10,433 nucleotides of DNA from a bacterium (GTDB lineage Bacteria > Bdellovibrionota_C > UBA2361 > OMII01), in the NCBI GenBank assembly GCA_017853915.1, contig JAFMIS010000051.1:1-10433 (forward strand), read 5' to 3'. Of this stretch, positions 1 through 6,238 are shown in pieces. The translations under genes were made by a program, and so were the position numbers. Position 1 is the stretch's first letter; each line of letters opens with the position of its first letter. A model generated the notes under the pieces. That model did not search any database, had not been told where the DNA came from, and was given only the letters and a program-made list of their open reading frames with translations.

Positions 1-545
1 CTCCCCCAGCCACCGGGAAACACGGCGAACAGATCTCCATGCAATTGCGCAATAACACCGGAGGCGATCTGATTATTACCTGGGGCGCCGGGTATGAGTT
101 CGGCCAACACGGCTGGCCCACAATGGCCAACGGTGTGCGTGTTTATATGATCTGGGAATACGATCCAGTGTTCTCTACCTGGCAGCTGACTTCCATAAAA
201 CGTTCAGATAACATCATGGCGTTCTCCGGTGACTGGGCGATGAGTATCAACAGCGTGTCAATCACAGCCTATGCCGGTGGCGGGCAAGCGAATGCTACGC
301 AGTTGTCTAAGACATTCAGCCGCATTGCTACCTGTGCCACGAATGGAGATTCAGTTAAACTCCCCGCGTCTCCCGTTGCAGGACAACGTGTTGCTTTACG
401 CAACGACGGGGCTGCGGATTGTGATTGTTTCCCCGGTAGCGGAGATCAAATTAATGCTCTCGGGGCTAACGCAGCGATAAGTGTTGCTGCGGGAACTATT
501 AAACATTTCGTAGCAACCAGTTCTTCACAATGGTATGTAATCTAA
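1..545 (+). CDS. Tail fibre-like protein, 5'-partial
   Basis: The reading frame is open from base 3 to the TAA at 543-545. The ATG at 39 is probably internal, because the 12 codons before it (PPATGKHGEQIS) read straight into a fibre-type beta module, so the gene most likely starts upstream of the window. Counting from that ATG, residues 1-60 form one module with the pattern LRNNTGGD...ITWGAGY...YD..FSTW, typical of phage tail fibre domains. Residues 75-168 form a second module (ITAYAGGGQ, TCATNGDSVKLP, FPGSGD, SQWYVI) that recurs in the genes at 557 and 2950. It has no signal peptide or membrane segment. By inference it is a virion fibre component ending in a trimeric beta-rich tip. The fibre assignment is fairly safe, but its place on the virion is unknown. 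Confidence 0.7.
   Translation, partial: PPATGKHGEQISMQLRNNTGGDLIITWGAGYEFGQHGWPTMANGVRVYMIWEYDPVFSTWQLTSIKRSDNIMAFSGDWAMSINSVSITAYAGGGQANATQLSKTFSRIATCATNGDSVKLPASPVAGQRVALRNDGAADCDCFPGSGDQINALGANAAISVAAGTIKHFVATSSSQWYVI
261..542 (+). repeat. Fibre module copy A (AGGGQ/TCA..GDSV module)
   Basis: First of three paralogous protein modules of about 95 residues in the window. Landmarks in order are AYAGGGQANATQL, ATCATNGDSVKLP, GQR, GAADCDCFPGSGD and SSSQW. Its first 47 bases (261-307) are identical to 3139-3185, in the same reading phase; beyond them the copies diverge at the DNA level but stay alignable as protein. Here the module is the C-terminal end of the protein. Confidence 0.85.
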
Positions 546-556
546 GGAGTAGGTAA

Positions 557-1990
557 ATGGCAACAACAATATCAGGAACCGGCGCACAAGCCCCGTTATT
601 TGTACGCCCAGGAGACTCATTCACTTACACCCTAGATGACGGGCTAGGTACATTTGCAGGCACTATTCTGTTGGAGTCTTCGGAATATGTGGATTTTGGT
701 TATACAACCGAAGCAACACATACCGCAAATACTTCATCGGGTGCGTACACAAACCGAACAGATCATCCACGGTATGTTAGGTTTAATTGTACGGATTACA
801 CGGGGGACTCTATCGACCTCGATGTAACGGTAGGCAGCGGTTCAGCCGAGGGGCTCCATTTCCACGACAATGCCATCGCCGATTCCGAGGAACAGGTGAA
901 GATGTCATTCACCGACGCCGGAGTTAGCATTCCAGGGACGCTCTCGGTCACAGGTGCTATATCCATGTCCGGCGATGTGTCTGTTAATAGCCTCACGTCT
1001 ACCGCGGGGGTTACTGTTGGAACAGATCTCACACTCAGCGCCCTGACAGCCTCCCGCGCGGTGTTTACAAATGGCAGCAAAGTCGCCGTTAGCAACGCGA
1101 TCACTGGTACCGGCAACGTGGTTATGTCAGCGAGCCCGACTCTGACTGGTACCATCGGCGCTGCCAATCAGACGCTCTCCGGTACACTTGGTGTGACGGG
1201 GGTTACAACGCTGTCCGGGTATCAGGTTAACGGAACGACTATTAACGTGACAGCATTTGCGGGCGGCGGCCAGGGAAGTGCTACCCCCATAACTACAACA
1301 AATACAGTTGTGGCTACATGTGCCACCTCTGGCGACTCGGTACTCCTCCCGACCCCAGTAGTAGGCCAATACTGCACCGTAGTAAACCGCGGGGCGGCAA
1401 CGTGTGCGGTATACCCACAGTCGGGGTCAACAATCAACGGCCAGGCAGCCGACCAATCAGTCAACATTGCCTCTGGAGCGTCAACTACGTTCCTGGCAAC
1501 CTCAGCGACGGCTTGGGTATCATCTGCTGACTACAGTGCTGGAGCGTACTGGATTGATGGCACGGTCGTGGAATCGAGCAAGGCTTCTGGCACACTGGCT
1601 AATCTTACTCGGTATATCCCACTGCAGGTTTCCGCAGCGGACTATATTGGCTTCCAGTTCCGCGCCCCGATTACGGGCACCGCGTCCATCTATCTCGATT
1701 ACTATATGTCAGTCGCCAATGGCGGTAACATTGAACTTACCCTGTCCAAGCTGAATGTTGCCGATGCGGGAGATCCCACGGCGGCACTGTCTGCCTCGGC
1801 GGCGTTCACGTTCGCTCCAGGCAACGATGCGAATAAACATACGGTGAGCAGCAGCACGTCGGCTACAATGGCTTTCTCGGTTACTGCTGGGAATTTCGTG
1901 TTTGTCAAGATTGCGCGTTCCAATGGTGGAAACGATACGCATACAGGCGACATGAGAATCTTCAAGATGTCGGCGCTAATAACGCCGTAA
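557..1990 (+). CDS. Multi-domain tail fibre protein
   Basis: A 477-residue protein with several visible regions. Residues 1-95 (PLFVRPGDSFTYTL...DLDVTVGS) look like a compact beta domain that may attach to the virion. Residues 120-230 are a low-complexity Gly/Ser/Thr shaft with repeating strands such as LTGTIG, LSGTLGVTG and VTTLSG, including the phrase ASRAVFTNG...SNAITGTGNVVMS common in phage fibres. Residues 231-323 are the shared AGGGQ module. Residues 328-477 are a beta-rich C-terminal domain (YWIDGTVV...ALITP), probably a jelly roll and the best candidate for receptor contact. AAGGAG at 544-549, overlapping the previous stop, sits 7 bases before the ATG. The fibre call rests on this architecture. 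Whether it is the main receptor-binding protein or an accessory fibre cannot be told. Confidence 0.78.
   Translation: MATTISGTGAQAPLFVRPGDSFTYTLDDGLGTFAGTILLESSEYVDFGYTTEATHTANTSSGAYTNRTDHPRYVRFNCTDYTGDSIDLDVTVGSGSAEGLHFHDNAIADSEEQVKMSFTDAGVSIPGTLSVTGAISMSGDVSVNSLTSTAGVTVGTDLTLSALTASRAVFTNGSKVAVSNAITGTGNVVMSASPTLTGTIGAANQTLSGTLGVTGVTTLSGYQVNGTTINVTAFAGGGQGSATPITTTNTVVATCATSGDSVLLPTPVVGQYCTVVNRGAATCAVYPQSGSTINGQAADQSVNIASGASTTFLATSATAWVSSADYSAGAYWIDGTVVESSKASGTLANLTRYIPLQVSAADYIGFQFRAPITGTASIYLDYYMSVANGGNIELTLSKLNVADAGDPTAALSASAAFTFAPGNDANKHTVSSSTSATMAFSVTAGNFVFVKIARSNGGNDTHTGDMRIFKMSALITP
1247..1525 (+). repeat. Fibre module copy B (AGGGQ/TCA..GDSV module)
   Basis: Most diverged copy of the shared module (VTAFAGGGQGSAT, ATCATSGDSVLLP, VVNRGAATCAVYPQSG, ATAW). 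It is internal here, between the repetitive shaft and the C-terminal domain. Copies A and C lie in other genes. At DNA level it shares only short matches with them. Confidence 0.8.
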
Positions 1991-2000
1991 GGAGTGACCT

Positions 2001-2477
2001 ATGATTAGCTCTTTAAGAGATGCAAACGGAGCCCACTCCTACATCATTATAGGTAAGACTACGACGGACGTGGTTAACGCTTCCCTCGGGGGCAGCCCCG
2101 GTAGCCAGATTACCGGAACGTTCACCAATATCGCGTCCTCAAGCGACCTATCGATGACCGCCTCTGGTGGCCGGATTACCTATACGGGAACAGCGAGCAA
2201 GACATTCCTGCTAAACTACAAGGCTGGGTGTGTGTCTAGTAATCTCCGGTCTATCGTTGCTCAGGTCAGTAAGGATGGTGGCTTTACCTTCGTGACGTAT
2301 AGTACGAATTGGATCACGGACAGCGTGGCAGGGCACTATTTCGTTCACACCGAATCCAACCTCCCCATCACGATGGTTACGAATGACTATATCGAACTCT
2401 GGTTTTACTGCTCTACGACAACTACCTCGCTTAGCACATTGCATACAGTTATCAGTTTTAGCGAGTTGGTGACCTAA
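2001..2477 (+). CDS. Small beta-rich phage protein, knob-like (paralogue 1)
   Basis: A 158-residue protein with no close family I can name. It is clearly paralogous to the next gene: both have SYII..K.T.D near residues 13-23, QITGTFT near 36-42, SD...TA.GGR.TYTG near 48-63, SKDGG near 90, GHY near 111, TN.YIE.W near 127-134 and an ending EL.T. Alternating hydrophobic and Ser/Thr strands, the YIE.W strand and the lack of any shaft suggest a compact jelly roll of the C1q/TNF type, as in trimeric fibre tips; the fold is my inference. No signal peptide or membrane helix is seen. AAGGAG at 1989-1994, starting inside the previous stop codon, lies 6 bases before the ATG. The neighbouring fibre genes suggest a virion surface role. 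Confidence 0.65.
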   Translation: MISSLRDANGAHSYIIIGKTTTDVVNASLGGSPGSQITGTFTNIASSSDLSMTASGGRITYTGTASKTFLLNYKAGCVSSNLRSIVAQVSKDGGFTFVTYSTNWITDSVAGHYFVHTESNLPITMVTNDYIELWFYCSTTTTSLSTLHTVISFSELVT

Positions 2478-2950
2478 TGCTTAGCGCCAGTAAAAATTTC
2501 AACGGAACGAGATCGTATATCATCGTGGCTAAGTCTACGAACGATAACGTTACGACACTCGGGGCCACCCCGGAGCAGATTACTGGTACGTTTACGAAAC
2601 TATATGGGTCTTCGGACTGGACCCTCACTGCCGCTGGCGGGAGACTTACATATACGGGTGCGACGACGAAAAATTTCATATTCCAGATGAGGACGAGCCA
2701 GACACTAAACGCAGTACAAACCGTTACCTGGAAGATTAGTAAAGACGGTGGGTCTACATTCATTGACTACGCCACCAACCTAGTGAACTGTTTCGTTTCT
2801 GGCCACTACCAAGGACCCAACGAGCGGGGGCTGCTTATCTCTATGGCCACTAACGAGTACATTGAAGTGTGGGTTAACGTAGATTCGGGGAGTAATACCC
2901 TTGGAACGCAGTTCTCGTTTAAGATGTCGATGATGGAGTTGATAACCTAA
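2477..2950 (+). CDS. Small beta-rich phage protein, knob-like (paralogue 2)
   Basis: A 157-residue tandem paralogue of the preceding gene, colinear over its whole length (SYIIVAKST, QITGTFTK, AAGGRLTYTG, SKDGGSTF, GHY, ATNEYIEVW, MELIT). The DNA has diverged strongly, so the duplication is old or the copy came from a relative. The start overlaps the upstream stop as TAATG and has only a weak ribosome binding site (GGTGA, 4 bases away), so translation probably depends on reinitiation after paralogue 1. The products could therefore be made in a linked ratio, perhaps forming mixed complexes; that is inference. The proposed C1q/TNF-like knob fold is unproven. Confidence 0.65.
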   Translation: MLSASKNFNGTRSYIIVAKSTNDNVTTLGATPEQITGTFTKLYGSSDWTLTAAGGRLTYTGATTKNFIFQMRTSQTLNAVQTVTWKISKDGGSTFIDYATNLVNCFVSGHYQGPNERGLLISMATNEYIEVWVNVDSGSNTLGTQFSFKMSMMELIT

Positions 2951-3786
2951 TGATGTCAGCCAATCAAATATCAGCCGATAACGTGACTGTTGGCACGCGG
3001 GTGGTCACTGCCGCATTAGATGCCACTGGCTCCACTCTTTTGAGTGGCTCGACAACCACGATTAGTTCAGCCACGACAACTTTATCAGGTACAAACACCA
3101 CCCTTTCAGGAGAATTACGTGTTTCGACAACAAATAGCATCACAGCCTATGCCGGTGGCGGGCAAGCGAATGCTACGCAGTTGTCCGGCACTGTGTGCCG
3201 GATTACGACTTGTGCCACATCGTTGGACTCGGTAAAACTCCCCGCAACTCCGGCAGCCGGCCAGAGATGTTTGGTGATTGTTGATAGTACCTGTGCCGCT
3301 GGTTGTGCGGTTTACCCCGGGACGGGGGATGCAATCGACGCACTGTCGGCCAATGCGTACATAGTGATTCATCCAGGCAGCACTCAAGAGTTTGTCGCTG
3401 TTAGTGCATCTCAGTGGTACACGACGATTCATGGGATGCGTTTTATTTTGCGGCAGGCAACCGCTACAGATCTCGAAGAAACATCCATGACCGCGGATAA
3501 CAGTTTTTATGATTGGGATATTTCCGCGCTCATTCCCCCCGCCGCGTATGGAATGCCCGTGCACGTCCAGGTTCGCGTGACAGACGAAAGCGCTAAGGTA
3601 GTTACAATGCGGCCAAATGGTGGAACGCATACGGTCGGGCAGGTAGAAGCCAGTGTTACGGGGGACGCAGCCCGGGGGGTTATCATTACGAAAACAGATG
3701 CTTCTGGGGTATTAGAGTATCGTATTTCAGCAGCTACGGTGACAGATTGTAACTTCACCGTCGTCGGATACTGGGTACAAGGATAA
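2950..3786 (+). CDS. Tail fibre-like protein with shared module
   Basis: A 278-residue protein. Residues 1-63 are a Ser/Thr/Gly-rich shaft with short repeats (STTTISSATTTLSGTNTTLSGELRV), the pattern of a fibrous beta stalk. Residues 64-157 are the shared module (ITAYAGGGQANATQL, TTCATSLDSVKLP, CAAGCAVYPGTGD, SASQWYTT). Residues 160-278 form a distinct beta domain (MRFILRQATATDLEETSMT...VVGYWVQG) that could be the tip. The first ATG overlaps the previous stop (TAATGATG) and a second ATG follows directly; GGAG at 2935-2938 is 11 bases from the first and 14 from the second, so coupled initiation at the first is favoured. A virion fibre role is likely from its architecture and neighbours; the exact location is unknown. 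Confidence 0.72.
   Translation: MMSANQISADNVTVGTRVVTAALDATGSTLLSGSTTTISSATTTLSGTNTTLSGELRVSTTNSITAYAGGGQANATQLSGTVCRITTCATSLDSVKLPATPAAGQRCLVIVDSTCAAGCAVYPGTGDAIDALSANAYIVIHPGSTQEFVAVSASQWYTTIHGMRFILRQATATDLEETSMTADNSFYDWDISALIPPAAYGMPVHVQVRVTDESAKVVTMRPNGGTHTVGQVEASVTGDAARGVIITKTDASGVLEYRISAATVTDCNFTVVGYWVQG
3139..3420 (+). repeat. Fibre module copy C (AGGGQ/TCA..GDSV module)
   Basis: Third copy of the shared fibre module. Bases 3139-3185 match 261-307 exactly over 47 bases, and similarity drops sharply after that, although the protein patterns stay colinear to the SQWY end. Here the module lies between a short repetitive stalk and a C-terminal domain. Confidence 0.85.
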
Positions 3787-3790
3787 AACG

Positions 3791-4105
3791 ATGGAAGAAC
3801 TATTTAAAAATTCCTTATTTATGCTTTTTGGTGTGGGCGGCGCAGCGGCGCTGCTTCACATGCTCCTTTCGCGGATGGAGAAACACATCGATCGTCTAGA
3901 GGACTCGTGGTCTAAGTATACCGAGCGTCTTACTGCCGTAGTTGAGGCGTTAAGTAAAGATGTTACGATGATGCGCGTCGATTTAAGTCAGCGGATTGAA
4001 GATACCAATCGTCGTCTGGAAGCGCAGACGCAGCAACTAAGTGATGAAATTAGCCGGGTGCGGCACCATATACGGGGGGTAGAAAATGGAGAAGAGTCTA
4101 GTTAA
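3791..4105 (+). CDS. Small membrane-anchored coiled-coil protein
   Basis: A 104-residue protein with one clear membrane segment at residues 8-26 (SLFMLFGVGGAAALLHMLL). A long charged helix follows to about residue 95, with hydrophobic positions spaced as in a coiled coil (RLEDSW, LTAVVEAL, VDLSQRIEDTNRRLEAQTQQL). There is no lipobox, cleavable signal peptide or catalytic motif. Phage proteins of this shape include inner-membrane spanins and holin-like accessory proteins, but no endolysin or outer spanin is in the window, so lysis is only one possibility; an injection or virion-assembly role is another. AAGGA at 3779-3783 precedes the ATG by 7 bases. The 3' end overlaps the next gene by 20 bases. 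Confidence 0.7.
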   Translation: MEELFKNSLFMLFGVGGAAALLHMLLSRMEKHIDRLEDSWSKYTERLTAVVEALSKDVTMMRVDLSQRIEDTNRRLEAQTQQLSDEISRVRHHIRGVENGEESS

Positions 4106-4418
4106 AAATGCGGCAGATGCGTCACAGGTTAAGGAAGCGAAGGACAAAAGCAGGTCTGCGCGCGAACGTGAACTGGATGATATTGCATCTATTGGAGCTA
4201 CTCCGCCCGGTCGGCGGATGCTTTGGCGGTATCTGGGCCTATGTGGCGTGTTCAAAACTAGCATGACCGGCGATAACCAAACGTTCTTTCTGGAGGGGCA
4301 GCGGAATATAGGACTTCAGCTTTTGGCTGATATCAACGAAGCGAGTCCTGAGCTGTATATGCAGATGCTAAACGAAAACATGGAGCGAAATCGTTCCGGG
4401 AAGAAAGCAGGCGTATAA
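4086..4418 (+). CDS. Bbp19-like phage protein
   Basis: A 110-residue protein that I recognise as resembling Bbp19 of Bordetella phage BPP-1. After a charged N-terminal helix (residues 1-35) comes the family core: DDIASIGATPPGRRMLW, LGLCGVFKTSMTGDN, FFLEGQRNIGLQLLADI and SPELYMQML. This protein sits close to the portal and scaffold genes in related phages; its molecular role is poorly defined in what I know, and a structural or assembly role is inferred from context. A GGGGGG run at 4074-4079 serves as the Shine-Dalgarno, within the overlapping upstream gene. The stop overlaps the next start as TAATG. Confidence 0.78.
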   Translation: MEKSLVKNAADASQVKEAKDKSRSARERELDDIASIGATPPGRRMLWRYLGLCGVFKTSMTGDNQTFFLEGQRNIGLQLLADINEASPELYMQMLNENMERNRSGKKAGV

Positions 4419-5620
4419 TGTTAGGTCTATACCAAGACAATTTTAATATCGGGACAAAAGTAGATAACCCTACGGGGGATGCTTTCGGCAGAGTGCGAGT
4501 TAGTCAGCCGGAAACTATGTTTTATTCTGCGTTAACGTATGGGCTAACGAATAGGGCGGCTACTACTGAAATCAAAAACACGGGGACAGGAACTACGGTA
4601 GCGGGTAACAGTGGTGCGGTATTGTCCACGGCAGCTAGCGGCGATGCGTCTATCATGCAGACGATCCAGCATTTCCACTACCAACCCGGAAAAAGCCAGC
4701 TCATCAAGTTAACGGGCGCGTTCGGGTCGGCTACCACAGGTACAACCAAAAGTTGCGGCTATTATGACACCAATAACGGGATATTCTTTTCGCAATCTGG
4801 TGCGGGCGTATATAGTTTTACAATTCGAAACGGTGGGTCCGATGGCACCCCGGTAACGCGTGACAACTGGAACATTAACACCTTGCCCGGCGTCGATCTC
4901 ACCAAGGCTTTCATTCTGGTCATCGATCTCCAGTGGCTGGGCGTCGGTTCTGTCAGAGTTGGCTTTTGTCACAACGGAATCGTGCAGTACGTTCACAAAT
5001 TTGATCACTCCGGCATAGTTAGTACACCATATATAGCCACCGCCAATCTACCCATCAGGTATGAAATCGTACAGTCTGGCGGCACCACTGGATCTTTCCA
5101 AGCTATTTGTGCAGCGGTAGATTCCGAAGGCGGAACCGGAGAAGAACGAGCGTACCAGTTTGGCGCAGGAACGGGAATTACCTCTCGGGCGGTTACTAGT
5201 GCGCTTCCAGTAGTTGCATTGCGCCCCACATTAACTTTCATGTCTAAAGTAAACCGGGTACAGTTTATTATCGACGAAGTTGACATAACCGTGTCCACTA
5301 ATAACGCACTTATTCAATTGGTCATGCATAGTTCCGTATCTGGCGGTGCTTTTGGCGACGTTAACACTGGAATATCAGCGGCTTCCATCAACACCACGGG
5401 AACCTCTTCCACTGGAGGAATCGTCATTCATCAATTCACAGCCGTCGCAGGCTCAGGTACAACCAAAGTCTCAACCAATCAATCTGGCATAAGTTCCCGA
5501 ATTCCCCTGGGGTTAAATATCGCAGGAGATACGGCATCTTATGGGTTCGAGATACGGGCTACTTCGTATACTGGAACATCAAACGTTAACGCGCAGGTTA
5601 ACTGGCGTGAAGTATACTAA
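4418..5620 (+). CDS. Conserved phage structural protein, probable fibre or head spike
   Basis: A 400-residue protein starting DNFNIGTKVDNPTGDAFGRVRVSQPETMF, a strongly patterned N-terminus I associate with a widespread but uncharacterised phage virion protein. Further landmarks are HYQPGKSQLIKLTGAF (residues 87-102), GYYDTNNGIFF (114-124), LQWLGVGSVRVGFCHNG (171-187) and LPIRYEI (211-217). The N-terminal two thirds look like a lectin-like or jelly-roll beta sandwich; residues from about 245 form a separate beta domain ending in AQVNWREVY. No enzymatic motif is seen. Lying between the Bbp19-like gene and the scaffold gene, it may be a head fibre, capsid spike or tail fibre. Its start is coupled to the previous stop (TAATG) with only a weak GCAGG upstream. 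Virion role likely; exact identity uncertain. Confidence 0.65.
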   Translation: MLGLYQDNFNIGTKVDNPTGDAFGRVRVSQPETMFYSALTYGLTNRAATTEIKNTGTGTTVAGNSGAVLSTAASGDASIMQTIQHFHYQPGKSQLIKLTGAFGSATTGTTKSCGYYDTNNGIFFSQSGAGVYSFTIRNGGSDGTPVTRDNWNINTLPGVDLTKAFILVIDLQWLGVGSVRVGFCHNGIVQYVHKFDHSGIVSTPYIATANLPIRYEIVQSGGTTGSFQAICAAVDSEGGTGEERAYQFGAGTGITSRAVTSALPVVALRPTLTFMSKVNRVQFIIDEVDITVSTNNALIQLVMHSSVSGGAFGDVNTGISAASINTTGTSSTGGIVIHQFTAVAGSGTTKVSTNQSGISSRIPLGLNIAGDTASYGFEIRATSYTGTSNVNAQVNWREVY

Positions 5621-5624
5621 ATGC

Positions 5625-5653
5625 TTGATTCTAAGTGCAATTTACATTACAAT
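5625..5653 (+). promoter_or_regulatory. Putative sigma70-like promoter for the capsid genes
   Basis: The 54-base spacer between 5620 and 5675 is the largest gap before the capsid genes. It is AT-rich and contains TTGATT at 5625-5630 (4 of 6 to TTGACA) and TACAAT at 5648-5653 (5 of 6 to TATAAT), separated by exactly 17 bases. Transcription would start near 5660, just ahead of the AAGGGG ribosome binding site at 5663-5668. If used, the start would leave a very short leader. The match is seen directly; activity is inferred. Confidence 0.55.
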
Positions 5654-5674
5654 ATAAGCTAGAAGGGGTTACGA

Positions 5675-6235
5675 ATGGAAAACACTACTTTGACTACAGA
5701 AACAACGGGGCAAAGTGCTACTGCCCCAGAAACTCAACCCGCAGCGGTGCCTGAGAAACCGGCCGTACAACCGGAGTACAACCTCAAGGCGCCGGAGGGA
5801 GCGCTGCTAAACCCGAAGCGGCTCGACGAGATCGCCACCTTTGCGCGTGAGCGAGGATTGTCACCAGAGCATGCCCAGGCGTTAGTAGAGCAGGAGAACG
5901 GTTTACTCGTAGCACAACAGCAAGCCGAGCAGGAAAGGTTCGCCCAGGCTCGGGTGCAGTGGGCTGAGCAACTCAAGAACGACAAGCAGTACGGCGGCGA
6001 GAACTACAATCGCACCGTGGAGAACGCCAGGCGGGCTCTGGCTGCTGTCGGGGATCCCGAGTTGGTTTCGGCTCTTAAGTCAGGATTGGGCGACTTCCCA
6101 GGATTAATTAAAACCATGGCCAAGATATACGAGAAATTCATGGCTGAGGACACCATCATGACGCGAGTCGTGGGGTCAAGCAAACCTCAGACGCGGAGCA
6201 TCGAGGATATCTTTTACGGCCCCACTAAGGAGTAA
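5675..6235 (+). CDS. Capsid assembly scaffold-like protein (Bbp18 position)
   Basis: A 186-residue, mostly helical, charged protein directly upstream of the major capsid gene. Residues 1-35 are a disordered Thr/Pro/Ala/Glu-rich tail. Residues 36-75 carry the pattern YNLKAPEGALLNPKRLDEIATFARERGLSPEHAQALVE, which recurs in podovirus scaffold-type proteins. Residues 76-130 are a long Gln/Glu/Ala-rich helix (QQQAEQERFAQARVQWAEQLKNDKQYGGENY). Residues 138-155 (LGDFPGLIKTMAKIYEKF) and the C-terminal basic patch with IEDIFYG end the family pattern. Scaffolds guide procapsid assembly and leave or are removed before packaging. No protease triad is visible. AAGGGG at 5663-5668 lies 6 bases before the ATG, behind the putative promoter. 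Confidence 0.82.
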   Translation: MENTTLTTETTGQSATAPETQPAAVPEKPAVQPEYNLKAPEGALLNPKRLDEIATFARERGLSPEHAQALVEQENGLLVAQQQAEQERFAQARVQWAEQLKNDKQYGGENYNRTVENARRALAAVGDPELVSALKSGLGDFPGLIKTMAKIYEKFMAEDTIMTRVVGSSKPQTRSIEDIFYGPTKE

Positions 6236-6238
6236 CAC

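Noticed and set aside
796..1167. Long minus-strand open frame opposite the multi-domain fibre gene.
   Set aside because: It is fully antiparallel to a well-supported fibre gene, has no ribosome binding site or recognisable protein, and is explained by the composition of the opposite strand.
261..3420. Possible diversity-generating retroelement, as in BPP-1, with the two near-identical fibre segments as variable and template repeats.
   Set aside because: The differences after the 47-base identity are not confined to adenine positions and include many changes of all types. No reverse transcriptase gene is in the window, and both copies are inside fibre coding sequences.
3115..3630. Minus-strand open frame of 171 codons opposite the third fibre gene.
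   Set aside because: It overlaps a module with clear paralogues on the plus strand, and its product is Cys/Arg-rich with no domain pattern, as expected for a shadow frame.
5621..5662. Tiny frame starting with the ATG directly after the stop at 5620 (13 codons).
   Set aside because: It has no ribosome binding site and overlaps the better-supported promoter elements.
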